Below, piece by piece: positions 51,007 through 60,277 of a stretch of DNA of 64,000 nt (positions are counted from its first letter, which is position 1; each line of letters starts with the position of its first letter). The position numbers and the translations under genes were made by a program. Below the pieces are notes generated by a model, which was not told where the DNA came from, ran no database searches, and saw only the letters and a list, made by a program, of their open reading frames with translations. This DNA comes from Lelliottia sp. JS-SCA-14 (GTDB taxonomy: Bacteria > Pseudomonadota > Gammaproteobacteria > Enterobacterales > Enterobacteriaceae), in the NCBI RefSeq assembly GCF_035593345.1, contig NZ_CP141606.1, positions 1,550,001 through 1,614,000 on the forward strand, given 5' to 3'.

Positions 51007-52529
51007 TGATCTACACACGTTTGTCCCCCCTGTTTTTAGTGTTGCTGTTAGCCGGGTGCGCCGTGGGGCCGGACTACCAGCCGCCGGCGCCGAATACGCC
51101 CGCGAAGTGGAACGATCCGGGCGATGCGGGGGTGAAATCAAAAGCCGAGAGCACGGCGGTGAATCCGCGCTGGTGGAAGACCTTTGGCTCTCCACAGCTC
51201 GATAGCCTGATCGACCGGGCGATTGCCGGAAATCTCTCCCTGCAACAGACGGTTCTGCGCATCGCCGGAGCCCGCGAGCAGATTACCCAGGCGGGCGGGG
51301 CGTTTTATCCCTCGGTGAACGGCAATTTACAGGCCACCCGCCAGCAGCTGGGTCTGGAAGGCGAACTGAAATCGCACGGGGTTTACGACCAGATAGATAA
51401 CGTCGACCCGGATCTGAAAGGCGCGCTGGGCCCGCTCACCCAGCCGGTGAATCTGTATCAGGGCAGCTTTGACGCCCAGTGGGAGCTCGACCTGTGGGGC
51501 AAAGTGCGTCGTCAGGTGGAAGGCGCAGAGGCGCAGCAGCGGGCGGCGATTGAGCAGCGTAATGACGCGCTGGTCTCCCTGGAAGCCGAAGTGGCGCGTG
51601 CCTGGCTGCAGCTGCGCGGCGCGCAAAGCGTGATGGCGACGCTCAATACGCAAATCGAGAGCGCGCAGCAAACCCTCGATCTGACCGAGAGCCGCCAGCG
51701 CGGCGGACTCTCGCCGCAGATGGACGTGGAAAACGCCCGCGCGCAGCTGGGCAATCTGGAAGCCCAGCTCCCGCAATATCAGGCCCAGGAGCGTCAGGCG
51801 ATGAACGGCCTGGCAATTTTACTCGGCAAACCGCCGGGTGCGCTGGATGGCGAGCTACGTTCTGTTCAGCCTCTCCCGGCGTTGCCGGAGATTGTACCGA
51901 CGGGGATCCCGTCGACGCTCGCCCGCCGTCGTCCGGACGTGCGCGAGGCGGAAGCTAATCTTCACGCGGCGACGGCGCAAATCGGCGTTTCCGTCGCCGA
52001 GCTGTTCCCGAGCGTGTCGCTCTCCGGGCAGTTTGGCCTGCGCAACAGCGAAACCAACTGGCTCACGGACTGGAGCAGCCATTTTTACAGCGTCGGCCCG
52101 CAGGTTTCGATCCCGATTTTCCAGGGCGGACGGCTGGTCTCCAGCGTCAAAGTGGCGCGCGCGCAGCAGGGCGCGGCGGTGCTGGACTATCGCCAGACGG
52201 TACTCACCGCGCTGGGCGATGTGGAAAACGCGCTGGTCAGCTATCGCACGGATCAGCAGCGTGAAGCGGGTTTAGGCAAAACCATTGATGCGCTGCAAAA
52301 CGCCTTCGATCTGGCGAGCGACAGCTATCGCCAGGGGATCGCCAGCTTTATCGACGTGCTGGATGCCCAGCGCCAGCTGGCTCAGGCGCAACAGCAGCGC
52401 GCGCAGGCCCAGGTGCAAAGTGCGCTCGATCTGGTGGCGCTCTACAAGGCCCTCGGCGGGGGCTGGGAGCCGTATCAGCAGGTGAATTTGCCGGATTATT
52501 CGGTATTTGGCGACGCCCCGCGCGGATAA
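51006..52529 (+). CDS. Outer-membrane efflux lipoprotein (NodT/OprM family)
   Basis: TolC-like outer-membrane channel of 507 residues completing the pump. A lipoprotein signal with lipobox LLAGC (Cys about residue 18) precedes CAVGPDYQPP, the RND/OMF signature. Two OEP repeats with long coiled coils follow (about 60-260 and 290-490). The start at 51006 (MIYTRLSPLF) shares one base with the MFS stop; an upstream in-frame start would bury the signal peptide. It is unusual in bringing its own lipoprotein channel rather than relying on TolC as EmrAB does. Confidence 0.92.
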   Translation: MIYTRLSPLFLVLLLAGCAVGPDYQPPAPNTPAKWNDPGDAGVKSKAESTAVNPRWWKTFGSPQLDSLIDRAIAGNLSLQQTVLRIAGAREQITQAGGAFYPSVNGNLQATRQQLGLEGELKSHGVYDQIDNVDPDLKGALGPLTQPVNLYQGSFDAQWELDLWGKVRRQVEGAEAQQRAAIEQRNDALVSLEAEVARAWLQLRGAQSVMATLNTQIESAQQTLDLTESRQRGGLSPQMDVENARAQLGNLEAQLPQYQAQERQAMNGLAILLGKPPGALDGELRSVQPLPALPEIVPTGIPSTLARRRPDVREAEANLHAATAQIGVSVAELFPSVSLSGQFGLRNSETNWLTDWSSHFYSVGPQVSIPIFQGGRLVSSVKVARAQQGAAVLDYRQTVLTALGDVENALVSYRTDQQREAGLGKTIDALQNAFDLASDSYRQGIASFIDVLDAQRQLAQAQQQRAQAQVQSALDLVALYKALGGGWEPYQQVNLPDYSVFGDAPRG

Positions 52530-52637
52530 CGTTCAGAGGATTGGGCAAGAAACAGACAGGAACGCCACATTCGCGTTTTGCAGGGGCGGAGTATAACTAT
52601 CCGGCACCCATCAAACGAACACTGTGAGGAACGTCAT

Positions 52638-53675
52638 ATGCGTTATCAAAAACTGGGAAATACCGGTCTGTTTGTTTCTGAACTCTGCCTCGGCACCATG
52701 ACCTTCGGGGGCGAAGGCGGCATGTGGGGTAAAATTGGTCAGCTCCAGCAGAGCGAGGCGGAAAAGCTGGTAGGCCGCGCGCTGGATGCCGGGATTAACT
52801 TTATCGACACCGCCAACGTCTACTCGGAAGGACGCTCGGAGGAGATCACCGGCCAGGCGCTGAAAAATCTTAAGATCCCGCGTGAAAATGTGGTCGTTGC
52901 CACCAAAGTCTTCGGCGAAACCGGCACGGCGGGCGTCAACTCGCGCGGCAGCTCGCGCTATCACATCATCAATAGCGTCAAAGAGAGCCTGCGCCGCATG
53001 CAGCTCGATCATATCGATCTCTATCAGCTGCACGGTTTCGACCCGGCAACGCCAATTGAAGAGACGCTCTACGCCCTGGATAATCTGGTGCAGCACGGTC
53101 ACGTGCGCTACATCGGGGTGTCGAACTGGGCGGCGTGGCAAATCACCAAAGCGCTGGGGATCTCCGAGCGCCTCGGGCTGGCGCGGTTTGCCTCGCTTCA
53201 GGCGTACTACACCATCGCCGGGCGCGATCTGGAGCGTGAGCTGGTACCGATGATGCAAAGCGAAGGCGTCGGGCTGATGGTCTGGAGCCCGCTGGCCGGC
53301 GGTCTGCTGAGCGGGAAGTATAGCCGCGACGGCCAGAGCGAAGCAGGCAGTCGTCGTCAGGAGTTTGACTTCCCGCCGGTGGAGAAAGATCGCGCGTTCG
53401 ACTGTGTCGATGTGATGCGCACCATTGCCGAGAGCAAAGGTGTGTCGGTGGCGCAGATCGCGCTGGCGTGGCTGCTGCATCAGAAGGTGGTGAGCAGCGT
53501 AATCATTGGCGCCAAACGCGTTGACCAGCTGGACGACAATATCGCCGCGACCGCAATTCGCCTGAGCGACGATGAACTGCACCAGCTCGACGCCGTCAGC
53601 GCGCTGCCGCGGGAATACCCGGGCTGGATGCTGGAGCGTCAGGGCGAGTATCGCCGGAATCAGCTGAAGGGTTAA
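52638..53675 (+). CDS. Aldo/keto reductase
   Basis: NADPH-type aldo/keto reductase of 345 residues. The catalytic tetrad is complete: Asp and Tyr in FIDTANVYSEGRSEE, Lys in VVVATKVFGE, His in DLYQLHGFDP. The C-terminal cofactor loop IIGAKRVDQLDDNI is also present. The start at 52638 follows GTGAGGA. It lies 108 bp after the efflux operon in the same direction and is followed by a REP pair, so it may be its own unit. The substrate is unknown; its place between a pump and a sugar cassette suggests carbonyl detoxification but does not prove it. Confidence 0.9.
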   Translation: MRYQKLGNTGLFVSELCLGTMTFGGEGGMWGKIGQLQQSEAEKLVGRALDAGINFIDTANVYSEGRSEEITGQALKNLKIPRENVVVATKVFGETGTAGVNSRGSSRYHIINSVKESLRRMQLDHIDLYQLHGFDPATPIEETLYALDNLVQHGHVRYIGVSNWAAWQITKALGISERLGLARFASLQAYYTIAGRDLERELVPMMQSEGVGLMVWSPLAGGLLSGKYSRDGQSEAGSRRQEFDFPPVEKDRAFDCVDVMRTIAESKGVSVAQIALAWLLHQKVVSSVIIGAKRVDQLDDNIAATAIRLSDDELHQLDAVSALPREYPGWMLERQGEYRRNQLKG

Positions 53676-53682
53676 CCTTCAT

Positions 53683-53760
53683 TGCCGGATGGCGCTTCGC
53701 TTATCCGGCCTACAAAACCCGCGACAGTAGGCCGGATAAGCGAAGCGCCATCCGGCTTTT
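53683..53760. repeat. REP pair after the aldo/keto reductase
   Basis: Two copies in opposite orientation, GCCGGATGGCGCTTCGCTTA...GGCCTAC (53685-53713) and GTAGGCCGGATAAGCGAAG...ATCCGGC (53728-53757). They form one large potential cruciform followed by TTTTTTA, so the pair probably also ends transcription. Confidence 0.85.
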
Positions 53761-53823
53761 TTATTTCTATCCCGCTCACAAAAAACGATCCTTCCCTTTG
53801 ATTGATTTTTCATCTTTAGCTAT

Positions 53824-53856
53824 ATGACTAGTCATGAAATTTAAATGACTAGTCAT
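53824..53856. promoter_or_regulatory. Twin palindromic operators ahead of the beta-glucoside cassette
   Basis: ATGACTAGTCAT occurs twice (53824-53835 and 53845-53856), each a perfect 12-bp palindrome, with start-to-start spacing of exactly 21 bp, two helical turns. The second ends 13 bp before the glucosidase start, overlapping the leader. The most likely ligand is the GntR regulator encoded at 56637. Confidence 0.75.
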
Positions 53857-53869
53857 ATAGGGAGAGACC

Positions 53870-55246
53870 ATGAAGCAATCACTGCCAGCTAACTTTTTAT
53901 GGGGTAACTCGGTGTCCAGCATGCAGACCGAGGGGGCGTGGAACGAGGGCGGAAAAGGGATGTCGGTATACGACATCCGCGAAGCCGGTGAAAACGCCTC
54001 GGACTGGAAAGTCGCCACCGACTCCTATCATCGCTACCAGGAAGATTTCGACCTGATGCAGGATCTGGGCATGAACTGCTACCGCTTCCAGATCTCCTGG
54101 AGCCGCGTCTGCCCGCAGGGCGATGGCGAATTCAACGAAGAGGGCATCGCGTTCTACGATCGTTTCATCAACGATCTTATCGCGCGCGGTATCGAGCCGA
54201 TGGTCTGTCTGTATCACTTCGACATGCCGCTGGCGCTGGCCCAGGAGTACAACGGCTTTAACGACCGTCGGGTGCTGGACGCGTTTGTGCGCTATGGCAA
54301 AAAGATGATCGACTGCTACGGCGACCGCGTGAAGTACTGGCTGACCTTCAACGAGCAGAACATTTTCCACATGCCGGAAGCGTTCCGGGTGTCGGGCTAC
54401 ATGAAGGGCGAGCAAACCCTGCGTGAACTGTACGAAATTCAGCACCATACGATGGTGGCGCACATGGCGCTGACGGAGTATCTGCATCAGGCCAAACCGG
54501 GCCAGATGATGGGCGGCATGCTGGCGCATCAGTTGATCTACCCGGCGACCTGCAAACCGCGCGATATCTTCTGCGCCCAGCAGTACGACGAATTCCTCAA
54601 CCAGAACCTGCTGCGCGTCTTTGCGGGGCAAGGCTACAGCCCGGCGGTGATGGCGGTGGTTGAGCAGCAAGGCTTCGGCGATATCTATCGCGCGGAAGAT
54701 CTGGCTCTACTGGCGCGCACCAAAAACGACTTCATGGCGTTCAGCTACTACGCGAGTAAAACCCTCGACAGCGACCCGATCCCGGAAGGCACGCCGGTCA
54801 ACTACTACCTGGCACACGGCGAGAAAAACAACCCGTTCCTGAAAGCCACCGAATGGAACTGGCAGATCGACCCGCTCGGTTTCCGCACCATCATCACCCG
54901 TTACTACAACGACTGGCGGATGCCGGTGTTCCCGATTGAAAACGGCATCGGGGTGATTGAGTCCTGGGACGGCGTCAATCCGGTCGAAGATGACTACCGC
55001 ATCGACTATCACCGCAAGCATTTCGAGGCGATGAAAGCGGCGATCTTCGAAGACGGTGCGCAGGTGATCGGCTATCTCGGCTGGGGTTTGATCGACATTC
55101 TCAGCTCGCAGGGCGACATGCGTAAACGCTACGGCGTGGTGTACGTCAACCGCGAGAACCACGATCTTAAAGATATGAAACGCGTGCCGAAAAAGAGCTA
55201 CGCGTGGTTAAAACAGGCTATTCATAGCAACGGAAGCGAGCTGTAA
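53870..55246 (+). CDS. 6-phospho-beta-glucosidase, GH1
   Basis: Glycoside hydrolase family 1 enzyme of 458 residues that splits phosphorylated beta-glucosides delivered by the PTS. The acid/base Glu is in WLTFNEQN (about residue 165) and the nucleophile Glu in FPIENGIGVIE (about residue 362). The N-terminal FLWGNSVSSMQTEGAWNEGGKG and the phosphate-binding region MRKRYGVVYVN fit 6-phospho-specific members. A GGAGAG ribosome site is 9 bp upstream. First gene of a three-gene cassette with an EIIC permease and a GntR regulator. Confidence 0.92.
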   Translation: MKQSLPANFLWGNSVSSMQTEGAWNEGGKGMSVYDIREAGENASDWKVATDSYHRYQEDFDLMQDLGMNCYRFQISWSRVCPQGDGEFNEEGIAFYDRFINDLIARGIEPMVCLYHFDMPLALAQEYNGFNDRRVLDAFVRYGKKMIDCYGDRVKYWLTFNEQNIFHMPEAFRVSGYMKGEQTLRELYEIQHHTMVAHMALTEYLHQAKPGQMMGGMLAHQLIYPATCKPRDIFCAQQYDEFLNQNLLRVFAGQGYSPAVMAVVEQQGFGDIYRAEDLALLARTKNDFMAFSYYASKTLDSDPIPEGTPVNYYLAHGEKNNPFLKATEWNWQIDPLGFRTIITRYYNDWRMPVFPIENGIGVIESWDGVNPVEDDYRIDYHRKHFEAMKAAIFEDGAQVIGYLGWGLIDILSSQGDMRKRYGVVYVNRENHDLKDMKRVPKKSYAWLKQAIHSNGSEL

Positions 55247-55298
55247 GTCGTACGCTGCCGGACCGGTTTTTGTGACTGATTGATGGGAAATATCCGCT

Positions 55299-56621
55299 AT
55301 GTCTGATACAAAAATTACACCTGCGATGCAGTCGTTTGTCGACAGATTTGTTGAGTTCTCCGCGCGCCTGGCCAACCAGGTGCACTTACGCTCCCTGCGC
55401 GATGCCTTCGCCACGGTGATGCCGATCTTCATCCTTGCCGGTCTTGCGGTACTGGTGAATAACGTGGTGTTTCCGTGGGTGCTGGAGGGTGAAACCCTCG
55501 CCCAGTTCAAAGTGTGGGGCGAGGCGATTATTAACGGCACGCTGAACATCGCGGCGCTGTTGCTGGCCCCGATGATTGCCTGGTCGCTGGCGCGCAACAA
55601 AGATTTCGACAACCCGGTTTCGGCAGTGGTTATCGCCGTCAGTAGTTTTATCATTATGATGCCGATGCAGTTGCAATTAGTGCCCGTCGGCAGCCAGACT
55701 GCGGTGAACGTCACCCAGGTGCTGACGTTCGGCAATATTGGCTCGACGGGGATTTTTGCCGGGGTGCTGATCGGCCTGATTTCCACGGAAGTGTTTATCG
55801 CCATTTCGCGCCTCAAAGCATTGCACATTTCGCTCGGTGAGAACGTCCCGCCTGCGGTGAGTAAATCCTTTACGGCGCTGATCCCGACCATAATCACGCT
55901 TTCGCTCTTCGCCATCGTGGCGGCGCTGCTGGCGAACGTGCTGCACACGGATCTGATCCACCTGATCACCCATTTCATCCAGCAGCCGCTCCGACTGATT
56001 AACACCAGTCTGCCCGGCACCATTTTTATCTACAGCTTCGGGAATTTCCTGTTTACGCTCGGTATTCACCAGTCGGTGGTGAACAGTGTGATTCTGGAAC
56101 CTTTCCTGTTAATCAACACCAATGAGAACATGCTGGCCTTCGCCAACGGTCAGCCGATCCCGCATATCATCAACAATATTTTTGTCCCGACCTTCGGGAT
56201 GATTGGCGGGACGGGCAGCACCATTTCGCTGCTGATTGCCATCTTTATTTTCTCGCGTCAGAAATCGGCCAAACAGGTGGCGCGCCTGTCGCTGGCGCCG
56301 GGACTGTTTAACATCAACGAGCCGGTGATTTTCGGCCTGCCGATTGTCTTTAACCTGCCGCTGATGATCCCGTTTGTGTTACTTCCGGCGATCGGGATTT
56401 ACTTCGCCTGGCTCTGTACCACGCTCGGGCTGATGTCGCGCTGCGTGGTGATGATCCCATGGACCACGCCGCCGATACTCAGCGCCTGGCTGGCGACGGC
56501 GGGGGACTGGCGGGCGGTGGTGGTTCAGTTGGCAATCATCGTATTTGGTGTATTCTTCTACCTGCCTTTCCTCAAGATTGCTGAGAGGGTGGCGTTGAAA
56601 AACAGTGTGATAGCGGATTAA
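55299..56621 (+). CDS. PTS cellobiose/beta-glucoside-type EIIC permease
   Basis: Membrane component of a Lac-family (cellobiose/chitobiose) phosphotransferase system, 440 residues with about ten membrane segments. The characteristic loop NINEPVIFGLPIVFNLPLMIPF (about residues 338-359) is present, as is the N-terminal HLRSLRDAFATVMPIFILAGLAVLVNN. It lies 52 bp after the glucosidase. No EIIA or EIIB domain is fused or adjacent, so it must borrow these from another locus, for example a chb-type system. Exact sugar unknown. Confidence 0.92.
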   Translation: MSDTKITPAMQSFVDRFVEFSARLANQVHLRSLRDAFATVMPIFILAGLAVLVNNVVFPWVLEGETLAQFKVWGEAIINGTLNIAALLLAPMIAWSLARNKDFDNPVSAVVIAVSSFIIMMPMQLQLVPVGSQTAVNVTQVLTFGNIGSTGIFAGVLIGLISTEVFIAISRLKALHISLGENVPPAVSKSFTALIPTIITLSLFAIVAALLANVLHTDLIHLITHFIQQPLRLINTSLPGTIFIYSFGNFLFTLGIHQSVVNSVILEPFLLINTNENMLAFANGQPIPHIINNIFVPTFGMIGGTGSTISLLIAIFIFSRQKSAKQVARLSLAPGLFNINEPVIFGLPIVFNLPLMIPFVLLPAIGIYFAWLCTTLGLMSRCVVMIPWTTPPILSAWLATAGDWRAVVVQLAIIVFGVFFYLPFLKIAERVALKNSVIAD

Positions 56622-56636
56622 TCAAAAGGAAAAGGC

Positions 56637-57353
56637 ATGGCGGCGAAGTACATCACCATCGCGCGGGAAATTAAGAAACGCATTATCAGCCAGCAGTATG
56701 CCGCCAATGAACCGCTGCCAGACCAGTTTGCGCTGGCGGCGGAGTTCAGCACCAGCCGGATGACCATCCAGCAGGCGATGCGCCAGCTGATCGTCGAAGG
56801 GCTGGTCTACACGCGTCAGGGGCAGGGGACCTTTATCCGTAAGAACTTCCTGCAGCTCTCCCAGTGGGATCTCTCCGGCAGCGACTACTTCGGTGCGACC
56901 AAAACCTGGGAACATCTCGGGACGGTGAGCAGCAAAGTCGTTCATTTCGAGCTGCGCTTCCCGAATGAGAAAGAGCAGTCGTCCCTGATGATTAATGCCG
57001 ATACGCCGATCTATGATTTTATCCGCCTGCGTTCCCTCAACGGCGAGCCGATGTCGCTCGATTCCACGGTCATGCCGCTGAATCTGGTGCCGGGCTTGAA
57101 CAAAACCCATCTCGAAAGCTCGGTGTTCCAGTATGTTCAGGAGACGCTGGGGCTGAAAATCATGGGGTCGTATCGCGTGGTGCGGGCGCTAAAACCTAAC
57201 GCACTGGATATGCAGCATCTGGTCTGCGAACAAACCGACCCGGTGCTGGAGGTGGAGCAGGTGATCTATCTTGAGGATGGCACGCCACTGGAGTACGCGC
57301 ACTGCCACTACCGCTACGACCACGGCGGCATCGTTATCGTGAATAACGGGTAA
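56637..57353 (+). CDS. GntR-family (HutC-type) regulator of the beta-glucoside cassette
   Basis: Regulator of 238 residues: N-terminal winged helix (about residues 5-68, including LPDQFALAAEFSTSRMTIQQAMRQLIVEGLVYTRQGQGTFI) and C-terminal UTRA ligand domain (about 90-232). It is the last gene of the cassette, 15 bp after EIIC, and is followed by a strong terminator. Self-contained regulation via the twin palindromes at 53824-53856 is inferred from position and symmetry. Confidence 0.9.
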   Translation: MAAKYITIAREIKKRIISQQYAANEPLPDQFALAAEFSTSRMTIQQAMRQLIVEGLVYTRQGQGTFIRKNFLQLSQWDLSGSDYFGATKTWEHLGTVSSKVVHFELRFPNEKEQSSLMINADTPIYDFIRLRSLNGEPMSLDSTVMPLNLVPGLNKTHLESSVFQYVQETLGLKIMGSYRVVRALKPNALDMQHLVCEQTDPVLEVEQVIYLEDGTPLEYAHCHYRYDHGGIVIVNNG

Positions 57354-57354
57354 T

Positions 57355-57384
57355 AAAAAAGCGGGCTGATGAGCCCGCTTTTTT
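57355..57384. terminator. Bidirectional intrinsic terminator between the GntR gene and ldtB
   Basis: AAAAAAGCGGGCT-GATG-AGCCCGCTTTTTT: a perfect stem with T-runs on both strands, serving the convergent GntR gene and ldtB. Confidence 0.93.
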
Positions 57385-57401
57385 GTTTGCGACAACTTAA
57401 A

Positions 57402-58322
57402 TCAATTCAAACGTACCGGCATACCGGAACGGTTCTGCACTGCCTGATCTACAACGGTCGATTCAACATCGGCCTGGCCGGTGACCGCCTGAATGTTGCT
57501 CTTCAGGGTGATCGGCACGATCTCGTTGTTGTTGATCTGGTCTTCGCTGGTGGACAGCGGGTTATGAACTTCGATGTAGCGGCTGCCATCTGGCTCGGAG
57601 GTCGCTTTGACCGGCTCATTGATGAACTGGACGCGGGTACCGACCGGCACGTTCTCGAACAGGAACTTGATATCGTCGTTACGCAGACGCACACAGCCGT
57701 GGCTCACGCGCAGGCCGATACCGAAGTTGGCGTTGGTCCCGTGGATCGCATACAGACGACCGATGTACAGCGCGTACAGACCCATAGGGTTGTCCGGACC
57801 GGCTGGCACAACGGCTGGCAGCGGTTCACCGGCAGCGATGTACTCGGCGTGCATTTTGGCGGTTGGCGTCCAGGTTGGACCCGCTTTCTTACGCTCTACT
57901 TTGGTGGTCCAGTTCAGCGGGGTGTCTTTACCCAACTGACCGATACCAATCGGCAGAACGATGACGGTGTTGGTGCCTTTCGGGTAGTAATACAGACGCA
58001 TTTCGGCGCTGTTGATCACGATACCTTCATGGACAGTGTCCGGCAGGATCAGCTGCTGAGGAATGTTCAGCACGGTCCCGGCTTTTGGCAGATACGGGTC
58101 AACGCCCGGGTTCGCTTCCAGCATGTTGGACAGGCCCAACTGGTATTCAGCGGCGTAATATTCCAGCGGCTGGGAGTTGCCTTCCGGAACAATAACCACC
58201 TGGTTTTGACCCACCAGACGGCTACCGTCTGTCGGCAGCGGATAAGTCACCGCAGAAGCGGTATTGCAAAAACCTACTACGGCTAACGCCGCCGCAAAAA
58301 GCGTTGATAATTTCATATTCAT
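57402..58322 (-). CDS. ldtB: L,D-transpeptidase LdtB
   Basis: Periplasmic L,D-transpeptidase (YbiS) that attaches Braun's lipoprotein (Lpp) to the meso-DAP of peptidoglycan. The 306-residue protein has a signal peptide ([24 protein letters not shown]), a LysM-like segment (about 40-95) and the YkuD catalytic domain with [24 protein letters not shown], where the SHGC cysteine is the nucleophile. The sequence tracks E. coli LdtB throughout. A CRP-like site lies about 110 bp upstream. Confidence 0.95.
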   Translation of the reverse strand: MNMKLSTLFAAALAVVGFCNTASAVTYPLPTDGSRLVGQNQVVIVPEGNSQPLEYYAAEYQLGLSNMLEANPGVDPYLPKAGTVLNIPQQLILPDTVHEGIVINSAEMRLYYYPKGTNTVIVLPIGIGQLGKDTPLNWTTKVERKKAGPTWTPTAKMHAEYIAAGEPLPAVVPAGPDNPMGLYALYIGRLYAIHGTNANFGIGLRVSHGCVRLRNDDIKFLFENVPVGTRVQFINEPVKATSEPDGSRYIEVHNPLSTSEDQINNNEIVPITLKSNIQAVTGQADVESTVVDQAVQNRSGMPVRLN

Positions 58323-58432
58323 GTTATGCGAGGTATCTTTGCCACTCTGGCGATTAGTTGATGAGTCTGAATCATTGATGGGAGCGCATTATATGTGCAT
58401 TCCCTCGCGCATGGAATTCAGATGTGTACGAA

Positions 58433-58448
58433 ATCACATTTTTTTCGA
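58433..58448. promoter_or_regulatory. Possible CRP site upstream of ldtB / ybiT
   Basis: TGTGT-ACGAAA-TCACA differs from the CRP core TGTGA-N6-TCACA at one position. It lies in the divergent region between ldtB and ybiT. Function not shown. Confidence 0.35.
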
Positions 58449-58545
58449 TTTTGTTAAAGTTTAGTGGTTCGTTGCAACACGGGATCTCATTTCGGAATTG
58501 TGGCATAATGCCGTGTTTATCACACTTTTTCGCAGGAATCTCCCC

Positions 58546-60141
58546 GTGTTAGTTACCAGCAACGTCACTATGCAGTTTGGCAGTAAGCCGCTGTTCGAAA
58601 ACATTTCCGTCAAATTTGGCGGCGGCAACCGTTACGGCCTGATTGGTGCCAACGGTAGCGGAAAATCCACCTTTATGAAGATTCTCGGCGGCGATTTAGA
58701 GCCGACGCTCGGCAACGTGTCGCTCGATCCGAATGAGCGCCTCGGTAAGCTGCGTCAGGATCAGTTCGCCTTCGAAGAGTTTACCGTGCTCGACACCGTG
58801 ATCATGGGACACGGGGAACTGTGGGAAGTGAAGCAAGAGCGTGACCGCATTTACGCGCTGGCTGAAATGAGCGAAGAGGACGGCTATAAAGTGGCTGACC
58901 TCGAAGTGCTGTACGGCGAAATGGACGGCTACTCTGCCGAATCCCGTGCCGGTGAGCTGCTGCTCGGCGTCGGTATTCCTGTTGAACAACACTACGGCCT
59001 GATGAGCGAAGTCGCGCCAGGCTGGAAGCTGCGTGTCCTTCTGGCGCAGGCCCTGTTCTCCAACCCGGACATTCTGCTGCTCGATGAACCGACGAACAAC
59101 CTGGACATCGACACCATCCGCTGGCTGGAGCAGACCCTGAACGATCGCGACAGCACCATGATCATCATTTCGCACGACCGTCACTTCCTGAATATGGTCT
59201 GCACCCACATGGCCGATCTGGACTACGGCGAGCTGCGCGTTTATCCGGGCAACTACGACGAATACATGACCGCGGCCACTCAGGCGCGCGAACGTCTGCT
59301 GGCGGATAACGCCAAGAAAAAAGCGCAGATTGCTGACCTGCAATCCTTCGTTAGCCGCTTTAGCGCCAACGCCTCTAAATCTCGTCAGGCGACGTCTCGT
59401 GCCCGTCAGATTGATAAAATTAAGCTGGATGAAGTCAAAGCGTCCAGCCGTCAGAACCCGTTCATCCGCTTCGAGCAGGACAAGAAACTGTTCCGTAACG
59501 CGCTGGAAGTGGAAGCGCTGGCGAAAGGGTTTGATAACGGCCCGCTGTTCAAAAAATTCAACCTGCTGCTGGAAGTGGGCGAGAAGATTGCGGTACTGGG
59601 CGCGAACGGCGTGGGTAAATCAACCCTGCTGAAAACCCTGGTCGGCGAACTTCAGCCTGACCACGGTACCGTGAAGTGGTCTGAAAACGCCCAGCTCGGT
59701 TACTACGCGCAGGACCACGAATACGAGTTCGAAAACGATCTGACCGTCTTCGACTGGATGAGCCAGTGGAAGCAGGAAGGCGATGACGAGCAGGCCGTGC
59801 GCGGCATTCTGGGCCGTCTGCTGTTCAGCCAGGACGACATCAAGAAGCCAGCCAAAGTGCTGTCCGGTGGTGAAAAGGGCCGCATGCTGTTCGGTAAGCT
59901 GATGATGGAAAAACCAAACATCCTGATCATGGACGAACCGACCAACCACCTGGATATGGAATCGATCGAATCCCTGAACATGGCGCTGGAGATGTATCAG
60001 GGCACCCTGATCTTCGTCTCTCACGACCGTGAGTTTGTGAGCTCCCTGGCGACCCGCGTGATTGAGATTACGCCGGAGCGCATCGTGGACTTCACCGGGA
60101 ATTACGAAGATTATCTGCGTAGCAAAGGTATTGACGGCTGA
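58546..60141 (+). CDS. ybiT: ABC-F family ATPase YbiT
   Basis: Soluble ABC-F protein of 531 residues with two ATPase domains and no membrane part; ABC-F proteins act on the ribosome E-site, and YbiT in E. coli affects translation of certain sequences. Walker A motifs are GANGSGKST (about residue 35) and GANGVGKST (about 350); Walker B motifs [11 protein letters not shown] and [11 protein letters not shown]; the P-tRNA interaction motif linker lies between them (about 240-310, rich in Lys/Arg). The start is GTG at 58546 ([12 protein letters not shown]), matching the E. coli N-terminus; an upstream extension is unlikely. Confidence 0.95.
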   Translation: MLVTSNVTMQFGSKPLFENISVKFGGGNRYGLIGANGSGKSTFMKILGGDLEPTLGNVSLDPNERLGKLRQDQFAFEEFTVLDTVIMGHGELWEVKQERDRIYALAEMSEEDGYKVADLEVLYGEMDGYSAESRAGELLLGVGIPVEQHYGLMSEVAPGWKLRVLLAQALFSNPDILLLDEPTNNLDIDTIRWLEQTLNDRDSTMIIISHDRHFLNMVCTHMADLDYGELRVYPGNYDEYMTAATQARERLLADNAKKKAQIADLQSFVSRFSANASKSRQATSRARQIDKIKLDEVKASSRQNPFIRFEQDKKLFRNALEVEALAKGFDNGPLFKKFNLLLEVGEKIAVLGANGVGKSTLLKTLVGELQPDHGTVKWSENAQLGYYAQDHEYEFENDLTVFDWMSQWKQEGDDEQAVRGILGRLLFSQDDIKKPAKVLSGGEKGRMLFGKLMMEKPNILIMDEPTNHLDMESIESLNMALEMYQGTLIFVSHDREFVSSLATRVIEITPERIVDFTGNYEDYLRSKGIDG

Positions 60142-60148
60142 TGTAAAA

Positions 60149-60184
60149 ACGCCGGGTGGCGCTGACGCTTACCCGGCCTACAAG
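60149..60184. repeat. REP element after ybiT
   Basis: GCCGGGTGGCGCTGACGCTTACCCGGC followed by CTACAA. It is one half of a composite with the terminator at 60193 and the inverted REP at 60237. Confidence 0.75.
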
Positions 60185-60192
60185 GTCAATGC

Positions 60193-60221
60193 AAAACGGC
60201 AACCCAAGGGTTGCCGTTTTT
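60193..60221. terminator. Intrinsic terminator between ybiT and the GH31 gene
   Basis: AAAACGGCAACCC-AA-GGGTTGCCGTTTTT: perfect 13-bp stem, T-run on the plus strand and A-run for the minus strand, so it can act on both convergent genes. Confidence 0.9.
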
Positions 60222-60236
60222 AATGGTTCTGAACCT

Positions 60237-60268
60237 GTAGGCCGGGTAAGGCGAAGCCGCCACCCGGC
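60237..60268. repeat. REP element before the GH31 gene end
   Basis: GTAGGCCGGGTAAGGCGAAG...ACCCGGC, in the opposite orientation to the REP at 60149. Together they flank the terminator symmetrically. Confidence 0.75.
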
Positions 60269-60277
60269 AATCAACGA

